From NCBI GenBank assembly GCA_026954015.1, contig JAIXLP010000027.1, positions 1-54,165 on the forward strand: a stretch of DNA of 54,165 nucleotides, read 5' to 3'. Made by a program: the position numbers and the translations under genes. Of the stretch, positions 16,838 to 25,832 are shown piece by piece. The DNA comes from Burkholderiales bacterium (GTDB lineage: Bacteria > Pseudomonadota > Gammaproteobacteria > Burkholderiales > Burkholderiaceae_C). The notes beneath the pieces are model-generated. The model searched no databases and had not been told where the DNA came from. It saw nothing but the letters and a program-made list of their open reading frames with translations. The number at the start of each line of letters is the position of its first letter. The first letter of the stretch is position 1.

Positions 16838-18931
16838 ATGGCCCTCCACTCTCTCGCCCCATGCGCACGAAACGCCTGGCGGACCCTGCTCGCCGCCTCG
16901 TGCTGCGCGGCGGCGCACGCGCAATCCTCGCCCCCCGCCTCCGCTGCGCCGTCGCTGCCCACGGTCACGGTCACCGACAGCGAGCCCGGCTCGCCCACGG
17001 TGCCCAGCGTCGCCAGCCTGCGCGACACCATCGAGCAGACCGCCGGCTCCGTCGGCTTCATCGACAACGCCACGCTGCTGGACCGCTACCAGTCCAACCT
17101 GCGCGACGTGCTGCGGGACGCGCCCGGCGTGCTCACGCAAAACCGCTACGGGCAGGAGATGCGCCTGTCGGTGCGCGGCTCGGGCATCGCGCGCGGCTAC
17201 CACGTGCGCGGCATCGAGCTGCTGCAGGACGGCATCCCGACCAACCTGGCCGACGGCAGCGGCGACTTCTACGAGATCGACCCCATGGGCCTGCGCGCCA
17301 CCGAGATCTACAAGGGCGGCAACGCGCTGGGCATGGGCGCGTCCACGCTGGGGGGCGCGGTCAACTTCGTCACGCCCACGGCCTACACCGCGCTCGCGCC
17401 CGCCATCGTGCAGGTCTCGGGCGGCAGCTTTGGCAGCGTGCAGACGAGCGGCCAGGTCTCGCGCGTGCTCGGCAACCTGGACCTGCTGGCCAACTTCACC
17501 GCTTCGCACGCCGACGGCTGGCGCGCGCACGAAACCGGCAATTACGGGCAGTTCAACGGCAACCTCGGCTACCGGTTCGGGCCGTCGGCGGAGACGCGCT
17601 TTTACCTCGGCCTGTACGCCACCAACCAGTTGCTGCCGGGCACGCTCACGCTGGCCGATGCGCTGGGCGATCCGCGCCAGGCCGGGGCCGGCGTGGTAGC
17701 GCAGGACCAGGCGCGCGACATGCGCGTGCAGCGCCTCGCCAACCGCACCAGCGTGGCGCTCGGCCAGGGGCAGCTGGACGTGGACAGCTGGCTGATCCAC
17801 ACCGACATGTTCCACCCCATCTTCCAGGTGCTGACGACGAACGGCGACACCTGGGGGCTCGCGCCACGCTGGCGCGGCGCGTGGCAACTGGGCGACCAGC
17901 GCAACGAGCTGACGCTGGGCGCGCGCCTCGTGGGCGGCAGCTACCACGCGCAGCGCTTCGTGAACGTCGGCGGCGCGGCGGGCGCGCCCACGCTCGACTC
18001 GCGCCAGAAAGCGCAAAACGCCGAGGTCTACCTGGAAAACCGCAGCATCGTCACACCGCAACTGGCCGTGGTCGCGGGCCTGAAGGCGCTGCGCCACGAG
18101 CGGCGCTACACCGACCTGGGCAGCGGCGCATCCGACGAGGTCACCTACAGCGGCCTGAACCCGAAGATCGGCCTGTTGTGGACGCCGCGCGAGCACCTGC
18201 AGGTCTTCGCCAACCTCACGCGCAGCCAGGACGTGCCCGACTTCACCGACCTGACGCAGACCTTCGGCGCCGCGAGTCGCTTCACGCCGCTGGCCTCGCA
18301 GCGCGCCTGGACGGCCGAGGTCGGCACGCGCGGCGAGCAGGGGCCGCTGCGCTGGGACCTGACCTGGTACCGCTCGCAGGTGCGCGGCGAGATGCTGCAG
18401 TACACGGTGAACCCGGCCATCCCCGCAGCGACCTTCAACGCGGGCCGCACCCTGCACCAGGGGATCGAGCTGGGCGCCACGCTCACGCTGGCGCGCAACC
18501 TGCTGGCACCCAACGCGGGCGACCGGCTGGAACTGAGCCAGATGTGGAACTGGAGCGACTTCCGCTTCGAGGGCGACCCGCAGCATGGCGACAACGCGAT
18601 CCCGGGCGCACCGCGCAACGTGCTGCGCACGGCGCTGACCTATGCGCGCGCCGACGGCTTCTACATCACGCCCACGCTGGACTGGGTGCCCGGCGGCGCC
18701 TGGGTGGACTACGCCAACACCCTCAAGACGCCGGGCTACGCGCTGCTGGGCCTGAAGTTCGGCGCGACGCTGAAGGACGGCCTATCCTTCTACGTGGACC
18801 TGCGCAACCTCACGAACCGGCGCTACGTCGCCGACTTCGCGCCGGTGCTCGATGCAGGCGCCGCCCCGGTTGCTACCTTCTATCCGGGCACGGGGCGCAG
18901 CATCTACGCCGGCATGCGCTACCAATTTTGA
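16838..18931 (+). CDS. TonB-dependent outer-membrane receptor, probably copper or another metal complex
   Basis: A 697-residue receptor with a signal peptide (cleavage near AHAQ, residue 29). The plug domain includes LRDVLRDAPGVLTQNRYGQ, RLSVRGSG, LQDGIPTNLADGSGDF and YKGGNALGMGASTLGGAVNF, and is closest in style to the FecA/ferric dicitrate type. A 22-strand barrel follows, ending in aromatic MRYQF as outer-membrane proteins do. The ATG at 16838 has AAGGA upstream. The substrate is inferred from neighbours: ycnI starts 15 nt downstream and copCD overlaps that. Ferric-siderophore uptake remains possible. Confidence 0.85.
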   Translation: MALHSLAPCARNAWRTLLAASCCAAAHAQSSPPASAAPSLPTVTVTDSEPGSPTVPSVASLRDTIEQTAGSVGFIDNATLLDRYQSNLRDVLRDAPGVLTQNRYGQEMRLSVRGSGIARGYHVRGIELLQDGIPTNLADGSGDFYEIDPMGLRATEIYKGGNALGMGASTLGGAVNFVTPTAYTALAPAIVQVSGGSFGSVQTSGQVSRVLGNLDLLANFTASHADGWRAHETGNYGQFNGNLGYRFGPSAETRFYLGLYATNQLLPGTLTLADALGDPRQAGAGVVAQDQARDMRVQRLANRTSVALGQGQLDVDSWLIHTDMFHPIFQVLTTNGDTWGLAPRWRGAWQLGDQRNELTLGARLVGGSYHAQRFVNVGGAAGAPTLDSRQKAQNAEVYLENRSIVTPQLAVVAGLKALRHERRYTDLGSGASDEVTYSGLNPKIGLLWTPREHLQVFANLTRSQDVPDFTDLTQTFGAASRFTPLASQRAWTAEVGTRGEQGPLRWDLTWYRSQVRGEMLQYTVNPAIPAATFNAGRTLHQGIELGATLTLARNLLAPNAGDRLELSQMWNWSDFRFEGDPQHGDNAIPGAPRNVLRTALTYARADGFYITPTLDWVPGGAWVDYANTLKTPGYALLGLKFGATLKDGLSFYVDLRNLTNRRYVADFAPVLDAGAAPVATFYPGTGRSIYAGMRYQF

Positions 18932-18946
18932 TATCAGGAACCGATC

Positions 18947-19480
18947 ATGAAGATTTCCACCACGGGTCTGACCCTGCTCGCATTCACCAGCGCAGCGCTG
19001 TGCGCCGGCACGGCGCAGGCGCATGTCACGCTGCAGACCACGCAGGCACAGGTCGGCAGCAGCTACAAGGCGGTGCTGCGCGTGCCGCACGGCTGCAAGG
19101 GCGCGGCCACGACACAGTTGAGCGTGCAGATCCCCGCCGGGGTGATCGCCGTCAAGCCCCAGCCCAAGCCGGGCTGGCAGATCACGATGACGCACGGCAA
19201 GTACGCGCAGGCCTACGCCTTCCACGGCGCGCAGTTGACCGAGGGGGTGCGCACCATCACCTGGTCGGGCGGGCCGCTGCCGGACGAGTATTACGACGAG
19301 TTCGCCTTCAGCAGCCAGATCGCCTCGTCCCTGCCGCCGGGCACGCCGCTGTATTTTCCGGTGGTCCAAACCTGCGGGGACGCGGCGGAGCGCTGGATCG
19401 AGGTGCCCGCCGCGGGCCAGCGCACGCGCCTGGAAATGCCCGCGCCCGCGCTGCGCCTGCTGCCGACGGAAAAGCCGTGA
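18947..19480 (+). CDS. ycnI: YcnI-like DUF1775 copper-binding protein
   Basis: A 177-residue periplasmic protein. The signal peptide ends AQA, leaving His as the first mature residue (AHVTLQ); in characterised YcnI the N-terminal histidine is part of the copper-binding site. VPHGCKGAATTQLSVQIPAGV and the YYDEFAFSSQI region are family signatures. No clear C-terminal membrane anchor is present, unlike Bacillus YcnI. The stop overlaps the GTG of copCD (GTGA), indicating translational coupling. Confidence 0.88.
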   Translation: MKISTTGLTLLAFTSAALCAGTAQAHVTLQTTQAQVGSSYKAVLRVPHGCKGAATTQLSVQIPAGVIAVKPQPKPGWQITMTHGKYAQAYAFHGAQLTEGVRTITWSGGPLPDEYYDEFAFSSQIASSLPPGTPLYFPVVQTCGDAAERWIEVPAAGQRTRLEMPAPALRLLPTEKP

Positions 19481-21105
19481 ACGCTGCACCGGCGGTGCGC
19501 GCCCCGCGCATCTGGCCCATCTGCCTGCTGTTCGCCGCCGCGCTGTGGCTGGCGCTGGCCAGCGCGCCCGCGTGGGCGCATGCGTCGCTGGTGCACTCCG
19601 AACCGGCGAACGCGAGCGTGCTCGCGCAGCCGCCCGAGGCGCTCACGCTGCACTTCAACGAGGACGTCACGCCCACGCGCGTCGAGCTCGTCGAGCCCGA
19701 CGGCAGCACGCTCGCGCCGCGCGCCATCCACGCGGACGGTGCCGTGCTCACCGTGCAACTGCCGCCGTTGGGGCAAGGCCATCATGCGGTGAGCTGGCAC
19801 GTGATCTCCGCCGACGGCCACCCGGTCGCGGGCGTGGTGGCGTTTGCCGTGGGCACGGCGGCCGTCCAGCCCGCGCCGGTCTCGGCCCCCATGCCCGCCG
19901 CGCTGGCGGGGGCGATCTGGCTCGCGCGAGTGGTGCTGTACCTGGGCCTGTTCGTCGGCGTGGGCGGCGCGTTTGCCGAGACATGGCTCGTGCCCGGCCA
20001 TGCGCCAACGGAGGGCGCTGCGGGACACGCAATCGGCGCGGCGCTGGCGCTCGGGCTGCTGAGCGCTGCCGTGTCCGCCGGGCTGCAGGGCGCGGACATG
20101 CTGGGCCTGGGCCCGGCGCAGGGCCTGGGTTGGCACGCCTGGCGCGCGGGCGCGGGCAGCCCCTACGGCGTGACGCTGGGCATCGCCGCAGGCGCGATCG
20201 TGCTGGCGCTCATCGCCCGCCGCGTGCGCGCACCGGGTGCGGCGCGGGCCACGAGCCTGCTGGCACTCATCGGCGTGGGGCTGGCGCTGGCAGCCAGCGG
20301 CCACGCGAGCACCGCGCCACCCCAGTGGGCCACGCGGCCCGCCGTGTTCCTGCACGCCACGGCCATCGCACTCTGGGTGGGCGCGCTGCTGCCGCTGATG
20401 GCTGCGCTGCGCGCGGGCGGCAGCGGGCCACCCGCATTGGCGCGCTTCTCGCGGCTCATCGTCTATCCGCTGGGCGCGTTGGTGCTCGCGGGGGTGGTGC
20501 TCGCGGCGATCCAGATGGGCAGTCCCAAGGCACTGCTCACCACCGACTACGGCCGCGTGCTCGCGCTCAAGCTCGCGCTGGTGGCGCTGGTGCTGCTGCT
20601 GGCCGCATTCAACCGCTGGCGCCTCACGGACGCGGTGGCGAAGGGCGAAGCCAATGCCGCGCAGCAGCTGCGGCGCTCGATCGCGGTGGAAACCGCCGTG
20701 CTGCTCGCCATCCTCGCGGTGGTGGCGCTGTGGCGCTTCACGGTGCCGCCACGCTCGCTGGTGCACGCAGCGCACACGCAGGAGAGCGTGCAGGTGCAGT
20801 TGCACGACCCGCGTGCGATGGTGGATCTGCAAGTCACGCCTGCGCGCGTGGGGCCGGTCGCGATCACCGCGTCGATCCACGGCGCGTCCGGGGCGCTGGC
20901 CGCACGGGAGGTGCGCTACACGCTTGCCAACCCCGCTGTCGGCATTGAGGCGCTGCACGCGCAGGCGACCGAGGTGCGCCCCGGCGTGTGGCGCGCGGAC
21001 AAGGTGCTGGTGCCGACCGCCGGCCGGTGGACGGTGCGCGTCGCCATTCTGGTGGACGCGTTCACCGAAACCACGCTGCAGGGCACGGTCAGCATCGGGC
21101 GCTGA
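19477..21105 (+). CDS. CopC-CopD-YtkA fusion, copper import protein
   Basis: A 542-residue protein. A signal peptide ends in AWAHASLVHSEPA, leaving the CopC N-terminal histidine (residue 35). The CopC domain (about 35-127) ends with WHVISADGHPVAG. About eight transmembrane helices of CopD follow (about 145-415), including FLHATAIALWVGALLPL. A C-terminal YtkA-like beta domain (about 430-540) closes the protein. The organisation resembles Bacillus YcnJ, which imports copper. The GTG start overlaps the ycnI stop. The genes together give an outer-membrane receptor, a periplasmic chaperone and an inner-membrane permease. Confidence 0.9.
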   Translation: MNAAPAVRAPRIWPICLLFAAALWLALASAPAWAHASLVHSEPANASVLAQPPEALTLHFNEDVTPTRVELVEPDGSTLAPRAIHADGAVLTVQLPPLGQGHHAVSWHVISADGHPVAGVVAFAVGTAAVQPAPVSAPMPAALAGAIWLARVVLYLGLFVGVGGAFAETWLVPGHAPTEGAAGHAIGAALALGLLSAAVSAGLQGADMLGLGPAQGLGWHAWRAGAGSPYGVTLGIAAGAIVLALIARRVRAPGAARATSLLALIGVGLALAASGHASTAPPQWATRPAVFLHATAIALWVGALLPLMAALRAGGSGPPALARFSRLIVYPLGALVLAGVVLAAIQMGSPKALLTTDYGRVLALKLALVALVLLLAAFNRWRLTDAVAKGEANAAQQLRRSIAVETAVLLAILAVVALWRFTVPPRSLVHAAHTQESVQVQLHDPRAMVDLQVTPARVGPVAITASIHGASGALAAREVRYTLANPAVGIEALHAQATEVRPGVWRADKVLVPTAGRWTVRVAILVDAFTETTLQGTVSIGR

Positions 21106-21126
21106 CCGCACGCCTGCCGCGCAGGG

Positions 21127-22281
21127 TCAGGGCAGGTACTTCCAGTGACCGTTCTCGATCGTGACCATCACGCGCGCGCGCTGGTCCAGGCCGAGGTGAT
21201 CGGTCGGCGACATCGTGAAGATGCCGTGCGCGCCAGGCACTTCCTTGAGGCCCTCGATCGCGTCACGCAGCGCCGAGCGGAACTCGGGCGTGCCGGGCTT
21301 GGCGTGCTTGAGCGCAACGGGCACCGCGGCGGTCATGAGGACGCCGGCATCCCAGCCGTGCGCGCCGAAGGTGGAGACGCTGCCCTTGCCGTAGGCCTTC
21401 TCGTACGCATTCACGTAGGCGAGGGCCGAGGCGCGCACCGGGTTGGACGCGGGCAGCTGGTTGGCCACGAGCACCGGGCCGGCGGGCAGGATGGTGCCCT
21501 CGACGTCCTTGCCACCCACGCGCAGGAAGTCGTTGTTGGCCACGCCGTGCGTCTGGTAGTACTTGCCCTTGTAGGCGATCTTCTTGAGCGCGGTCTGCGG
21601 CAGCGCGGCGGGCGTTCCCGAGCCGGCGATGAGCACCGCGTCGGGGTTGGCCGCCTTGATCTTGAGCGCCTGGCCAGTCACCGATGTGTCGGTGCGGGCG
21701 TAGCGCTCGCTGGCCACGATCTTGATCTTCTTGAGGTCGGCCGCCTTCTGGAACTCCTGCGCCCAGCCTTCGCCGTAGGCGTCGGAGAAGCCGATGAAGC
21801 CCACCGTCTTGACGCCCGCGTTGGCCATGTGCTCAGCGATCGCGAGCGACATCATGATGTCGTTCTGCGGCGTCTTGAACACCCAGTGGCGCTTGGCATC
21901 GACCGGCTCGACGATCTTGGCGGACGCGGCCACCGAGATCATCGGCGTCTTGGCCTCGGCGACCACGTCGATCATCGCGAGCGACACCGGCGTGGTGCTG
22001 GAGCCGAGGATGATGTCCACGTTGTTTTCGCTGATGAGCTTGCGCGCATTGGTCACGCCCGCGGTGGTGTCCGAGCCGTCGTCGAGCACGATGTAGTTGA
22101 TCTTCTCGCCCGCGATGGTGTGCGGCATGAGCGCGATCGTGTTCTTCTGCGGGATGCCGAGCGAGGCGGCCGGCCCGGTGGTCGAGATCGTGACGCCGAC
22201 GTTGACGTCGGCCAGCGCGGCACCGCTGGCGGCGATCAGGCCCGCGGCAACGAGAGCGATGGGGGTCCAGCGCAGTTTCAT
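21127..22281 (-). CDS. Branched-chain amino acid-type ABC transporter substrate-binding protein
   Basis: A 384-residue periplasmic protein with a 24-residue signal peptide (ends ALA before DVNVGVTIS). LivK-type features are ISTTGPAASLGIPQKN, DDGSDTTAGVTNARKLI, VGFIGFSDAYGEGW and FGAHGWDAG. AAGGAGA precedes the ATG. It is the last gene on the minus strand after paaR, with no permease or ATPase nearby, so it must use a remote transporter. Position suggests it captures phenylacetate or a related aromatic acid (inference); LivK-type proteins for aromatic acids are known. Confidence 0.88.
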   Translation of the reverse strand: MKLRWTPIALVAAGLIAASGAALADVNVGVTISTTGPAASLGIPQKNTIALMPHTIAGEKINYIVLDDGSDTTAGVTNARKLISENNVDIILGSSTTPVSLAMIDVVAEAKTPMISVAASAKIVEPVDAKRHWVFKTPQNDIMMSLAIAEHMANAGVKTVGFIGFSDAYGEGWAQEFQKAADLKKIKIVASERYARTDTSVTGQALKIKAANPDAVLIAGSGTPAALPQTALKKIAYKGKYYQTHGVANNDFLRVGGKDVEGTILPAGPVLVANQLPASNPVRASALAYVNAYEKAYGKGSVSTFGAHGWDAGVLMTAAVPVALKHAKPGTPEFRSALRDAIEGLKEVPGAHGIFTMSPTDHLGLDQRARVMVTIENGHWKYLP

Positions 22282-22313
22282 GGTGAGTCTCCTTCTTTCG
22301 AGATGGTTGAAGT

Positions 22314-22325
22314 GCGAAATTTCGC
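22314..22325. promoter_or_regulatory. Perfect 12-bp palindrome upstream of the binding-protein gene
   Basis: GCGAAATTTCGC is a perfect palindrome between paaR and the binding-protein gene, 33 nt before that gene's start, in an AT-richer patch. It could be an operator or a short hairpin. No known regulator is assigned. Confidence 0.3.
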
Positions 22326-22370
22326 GGGTGGGCAATGGTGAGGCAGGTCGGGGGTACGCGTCAGTCGGGA

Positions 22371-23018
22371 CTACCCTGAGCCCTGCGCCTTCGCCGCGCG
22401 TCTGCGCGGCGTCTTCCGGGCGGGTGCCTTGAGCGCCGGCGCGCCGCCACAGAACAGATCGGCGACGACGGGTGCCATCGCCTCGTAGTCCAGTTCGCCC
22501 TCGGGGCGAAACCAGGTGAACATCCAATTGATCATGCCGAACAGCAGCATGGTCGTGGGCTTGGCGAGCTGCGCCTTGCCCACGTGCGGCCACTGCTCGG
22601 CAATGGTGCCCGCGAACGCCGCGACGACCGCGCGCTCGGTGCCCAGGATGCGCTCGGCGTCCTCGGGGCGCAGGAACTTCACGTCCTCGGTGAGCACGCG
22701 GTGCGCGTAGCGCGCCTGTGCGTATTCGCGCACGAAGCGGTGGATCAGCTCGCGCAGCCGCGCCTCGGGCGCAAGCTGCTCGTGCATCACCTCGTCCACC
22801 AGCGTCCGCAGGCGCACGATGTGGCTCTCGGCGATGTGCACGAGCAGGTCGTACTTGTCGCGGAAGTAGTGGTAGAGCGAAGGCTTGGACAGGCCGCAGG
22901 CCTGCGCCACCTCGTTCATCGAGGTGCCGGGGTAGCCGTGCTGCGCGAACAACCGCGCGGCGTGCAGCAGGATCTGCTCGCGCTGCTCTTCGTAACCTGC
23001 TGCCCGTCCCCGTGACAT
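22371..23018 (-). CDS. paaR: TetR/AcrR family regulator, probable PaaR
   Basis: A 215-residue repressor. The N-terminal helix-turn-helix covers about residues 15-60 (ARLFAQHGYPGTSMNEVA then GLSKPSLYHYF), followed by an all-helical ligand domain and a basic Ala/Arg/Lys tail. It lies 39 nt after paaE on the same strand. In Burkholderiales the phenylacetate genes are controlled by a TetR-family PaaR that is released by phenylacetyl-CoA. The 22-bp inverted repeat at 31687-31708 is the natural candidate operator. Confidence 0.85.
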   Translation of the reverse strand: MSRGRAAGYEEQREQILLHAARLFAQHGYPGTSMNEVAQACGLSKPSLYHYFRDKYDLLVHIAESHIVRLRTLVDEVMHEQLAPEARLRELIHRFVREYAQARYAHRVLTEDVKFLRPEDAERILGTERAVVAAFAGTIAEQWPHVGKAQLAKPTTMLLFGMINWMFTWFRPEGELDYEAMAPVVADLFCGGAPALKAPARKTPRRRAAKAQGSG

Positions 23019-23057
23019 TGTGGTGCTTTCCCTTTGAAACCGTTGCTGGGCGAGCGT

Positions 23058-24143
23058 CTAACGCTCGTCGAACGAGAGCACGACGCGCGGCGTGAGCGGA
23101 CGGCTCTGGCAGGTGAGCACGAAGCCCGCGGCAAGGTCGCCCTGGTCGAGCGCGAAGTTGCGCTCCATCCGCACCTCGCCTTCGAGGCGCCGGGCGCGGC
23201 ACGTGCCGCACACGCCCGAAGTGCACGAAAACGGCACCTCCAGCCCCGCGGCCGATGCCGCGTCGAGGATGCTCGCCTGCTCGCCGCTGAAGCCGAACTC
23301 GCGCCTCAGGCCGTCGCGGATGATGGTGATGCTCGCGCGCTCGGCGTCGCCCGCGGCGGCGCGGTGCTCCACCGCGCCCACCTGGCCGCCCGCGGGCAGC
23401 GCAACGCCGAAGCGCTCGACGTGGATGCGCTCCCCGGGCATGCCCGCGGCCTGCAGCGCGGCCTGCGCCTCGTCGTTCATCTGGAACGGCCCGCAGATGA
23501 AGGCCGCGTCCACCTGCGCGGCGGGCACCACCGCGCGCAGGAACTCGCCCACCTTGGCGCGGTCCATCAGCCCCATGTTGAGCGGCACGTCGGTCGGCTC
23601 GCCCGAGAACACGTGGTGCAGCGCGACGCGCGTGAGGTAGCGGTTCTTGAGGTCTTCGAGCTCCTCCTTGAACATGGTCGACTGCAGCGTGCGGTTGGCG
23701 TACAGCAGCGTGAAGCGGCTGTGGGGCTCGCGCGCGAGCACGGTCTTCATGATCGAGAGGATAGGCGTGATGCCGCTGCCGCCGGCGATGCCGAGGTAAT
23801 GGCGGTGCGCATGCGCGTCGAGCGGCAGATAGAAGCGCCCCTGCGGCGCCATCACCTGCACCGTGTCGCCCACCTTCAGGCGCGTGTTGATCCAGTGCGA
23901 GAACACGCCGCCGTTCACGCGGCGCACGCCCACGCGCAGCTCGCCGTCGTCCACGCCCGCGCAGATCGAGTACGAGCGGCGCACATCCTGCCCGTCGACC
24001 TGCGCGCGCAGCGTAAGGTACTGGCCCTGGATGAAGCCGAAGACCTCGCGCAGCGCGGGCGGCACGTCGAACGAGACGATGACGGCCTCGGCCGTGTCCG
24101 GCTCGATCGCGCGCACGCGCAGCGGGTGAAAGATGACGCTCAT
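23058..24143 (-). CDS. paaE: 1,2-phenylacetyl-CoA epoxidase, reductase subunit PaaE
   Basis: A 361-residue electron-transfer subunit that passes electrons from NAD(P)H to the PaaA diiron centre. It has an N-terminal FAD domain with RRSYSIC, an NAD domain with GIAGGSGITPILSI and CGPFQMND, and a C-terminal plant-type 2Fe-2S ferredoxin domain with PFSCTSGVCGTC and a fourth Cys in LTCQSRP. Its ATG overlaps the paaD stop (ATGA), indicating coupled translation. Confidence 0.95.
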   Translation of the reverse strand: MSVIFHPLRVRAIEPDTAEAVIVSFDVPPALREVFGFIQGQYLTLRAQVDGQDVRRSYSICAGVDDGELRVGVRRVNGGVFSHWINTRLKVGDTVQVMAPQGRFYLPLDAHAHRHYLGIAGGSGITPILSIMKTVLAREPHSRFTLLYANRTLQSTMFKEELEDLKNRYLTRVALHHVFSGEPTDVPLNMGLMDRAKVGEFLRAVVPAAQVDAAFICGPFQMNDEAQAALQAAGMPGERIHVERFGVALPAGGQVGAVEHRAAAGDAERASITIIRDGLRREFGFSGEQASILDAASAAGLEVPFSCTSGVCGTCRARRLEGEVRMERNFALDQGDLAAGFVLTCQSRPLTPRVVLSFDER

Positions 24144-24664
24144 ATCGGCTTGAAGTGTTCGAACGGCTCGTGGCACGCAAGGCAGCGGTACAGCGCCTTG
24201 CACGGCGTGGAGCCGAAGGGCGCGATGCGCTCGGTGCGCGTGCTCGCGCAGCGCGGGCAGGGCACGGGCGGCTGGCGCCGGCGCGTGATGCAGATCGGGC
24301 GCGCGTCTTCGAGCGGCACCGGGCCCGGCGGCGCGATGCCGTATTCGCGCAGCGCGGCGCGCCCGCGGGCGCTGATCCAGTCGGTCGTCCAGGCGGGCGC
24401 GCGCTGCAGCAGCGTGCGCACCGGGCCCAGGCCCGCGGCCTCGACGGCGGCCTGCGCATCGTGGGCAATCACCTCGGTGGCGGGGCAGCCCGAGTAGGTG
24501 GGCGTGAGCACGATCTCGAGCACCGCGCCCGCCTCGCGCACGTCGCGCACCACGCCCAGGTCGCAGAGCGAAATCACGGGGATTTCAGGGTCCGCCACCG
24601 CTTCGAGCGCCTGCCACGCGGCCTGCACGCGCGCGCTGGCCCGCGGCTTGAGGGCCGCGCTCAC
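24140..24664 (-). CDS. paaD: Phenylacetyl-CoA epoxidase subunit PaaD
   Basis: A 174-residue protein. The first 100 residues are a DUF59/MIP18 domain with DPEIPVISLCDLGVV and TPTYSGCPATEVI, including the conserved cysteine. The C-terminus is a zinc-ribbon-like region with CPRCAS and CLACHEPFEHFKPI. PaaD is thought to help assemble iron or Fe-S centres of the epoxidase. The start is the GTG at 24664, overlapping the paaC stop; another GTG lies 3 nt upstream. Confidence 0.93.
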   Translation of the reverse strand: MSAALKPRASARVQAAWQALEAVADPEIPVISLCDLGVVRDVREAGAVLEIVLTPTYSGCPATEVIAHDAQAAVEAAGLGPVRTLLQRAPAWTTDWISARGRAALREYGIAPPGPVPLEDARPICITRRRQPPVPCPRCASTRTERIAPFGSTPCKALYRCLACHEPFEHFKPI

Positions 24665-25434
24665 CACACGCCTCCGGGGTAGCTGCGCTGCAGGTATTGC
24701 ATCTCGGCGAGGACGTAGCCCATGTGCTCGCTGTGGCGGCCCTGCTTGCCGCTGCTGCGGAACTTGATCTCGCCCTCGGGCAGCGCCAGACCGGCCGCGG
24801 CGAGGATGGCGCGCATCTGCTCCAGCCACGCGCCGTGCAGGTCGGCCCAGCGCGGGCCCAGGCCGCTCGCGAGCGCGGCCTCGTCCACGGCGTCGGCCTC
24901 GAACAGCTCGGCGGTGTAGGGCCAGAGCTGCTCCAGCGCCGCCTCGGTGCGCGCGCGCGAGGCGGCGGTGCCGTCACCCAGGCGCACCACCCAGTCGGCC
25001 GCGTGCTGCTGGTGGTAGCGCGCCTCTTTCACCGCCTTGCCGGCGATGGCCGCGAGTTCGGCGTCGCTCGACGTCTGCAGCCGCTCCCACAGGAGCTTGA
25101 GCAGCGTCGCGAGCATCGCGTTGCGCACGCAGGTGACGGCGAAGTCGCCGCGCGGCAGCTCGGCCAGCGTGACGTTGAGGAAGTCGCCCTCGGCGCGCAG
25201 AAAGGCGAGCTGGTCTTCGTCGTGCCCGCGCCCGTCCACCTGCCCCGCGCGGGTGAGCAGCGCGCGCGCCTGGCCGATGAGGTCGAGCGCCATGTTCGAC
25301 AGCGCGATGTCTTCTTCGAGGATGGGCGCGTGACCGCACCATTCGCTGATGCGCTGGCCGAGGATGAGGCAGGTGTCGCCCAGCCGCAGCAGGTAGTGGA
25401 AGGCCGGATCGCGACCGATGCGTATGCTTTGCAC
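24661..25434 (-). CDS. paaC: Phenylacetyl-CoA epoxidase structural subunit PaaC
   Basis: About 257 residues, ferritin-like helical fold without a full diiron site, forming the structural partner of PaaA. Motifs shared with E. coli PaaC are LRLGDTCLILGQRISEWCGHAP, LDLIGQARALL, AGKAVKEARYHQ, LWPYTAELFEAD and HSEHMGYVLAEMQYLQR. The GTG at 25434 is chosen because GAGGG lies 8 nt upstream; a GTG at 25449 overlapping the paaB stop is the alternative. Confidence 0.93.
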   Translation of the reverse strand: MQSIRIGRDPAFHYLLRLGDTCLILGQRISEWCGHAPILEEDIALSNMALDLIGQARALLTRAGQVDGRGHDEDQLAFLRAEGDFLNVTLAELPRGDFAVTCVRNAMLATLLKLLWERLQTSSDAELAAIAGKAVKEARYHQQHAADWVVRLGDGTAASRARTEAALEQLWPYTAELFEADAVDEAALASGLGPRWADLHGAWLEQMRAILAAAGLALPEGEIKFRSSGKQGRHSEHMGYVLAEMQYLQRSYPGGVW

Positions 25435-25445
25435 GGCGGCCGCCC

Positions 25446-25763
25446 TCACATGTGGTTGACGGATTCGGGCAGCTTGAAGAACGTGGGGTGGCGGTACACC
25501 TTGTCCTCGGCCGGGTCGAAGTACATGTCCTTGTCGCCCGGATCGCTCGCGACGATGGCGCTCGACGGCACGACCCAGATGCTCGTGCCCTCCTGGCGGC
25601 GGGTATAGACGTCGCGCGCCATCTGGATCGCCATCTTCGCGTCGGCGGCGTGCAGGCTGCCGCAGTGCTTGTGATCGAGCCCCGCCTTGCTGCGCACGAA
25701 GACTTCCCACAGCGGCCATTCGGCGCTGGCGGGTGGCGCGGTATCCCCGGAAATATCAGTCAT
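25446..25763 (-). CDS. paaB: Phenylacetyl-CoA epoxidase subunit PaaB
   Basis: A 105-residue small subunit, essential for epoxidase activity and for bridging the PaaAC units. Conserved parts are WPLWEVFVRSKAGLDHKHCGSLHA, ALQMARDVYTRR-like AIQMARDVYTRR, SIWVVPS and YRHPTFFKLPE. It lies downstream of paaA, separated by about 70 nt that contain the dispersed repeat rather than the short gap usual in paaAB. Confidence 0.95.
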   Translation of the reverse strand: MTDISGDTAPPASAEWPLWEVFVRSKAGLDHKHCGSLHAADAKMAIQMARDVYTRRQEGTSIWVVPSSAIVASDPGDKDMYFDPAEDKVYRHPTFFKLPESVNHM

Positions 25764-25780
25764 CGATTACTACTTGATTT

Positions 25781-25812
25781 ATAGCTGTTTGCGCTTGCTG
25801 GACAAGCGTTGG
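25781..25812 (-). repeat. Dispersed 32-nt core repeat, copy A (paaA-paaB spacer)
   Basis: On the minus strand: CCAACGC, 9 nt, AAGCGC, 3 nt, CAGCTAT, then AAATCAAG. The whole element probably spans about 25771-25834, from the paaA stop almost to the paaB ribosome site, and is markedly AT-richer than the flanking genes. It is the most complete copy because it is not under coding constraint. Confidence 0.75.
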
Positions 25813-25832
25813 AGCCCTGTCTTGTTTGAAAA

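Noticed and set aside
23058..24143. paaE and the second reductase as duplicates of one gene
   Set aside because: Domain order differs (PaaE has C-terminal 2Fe-2S, the other N-terminal), so they are distinct families rather than a recent duplication.
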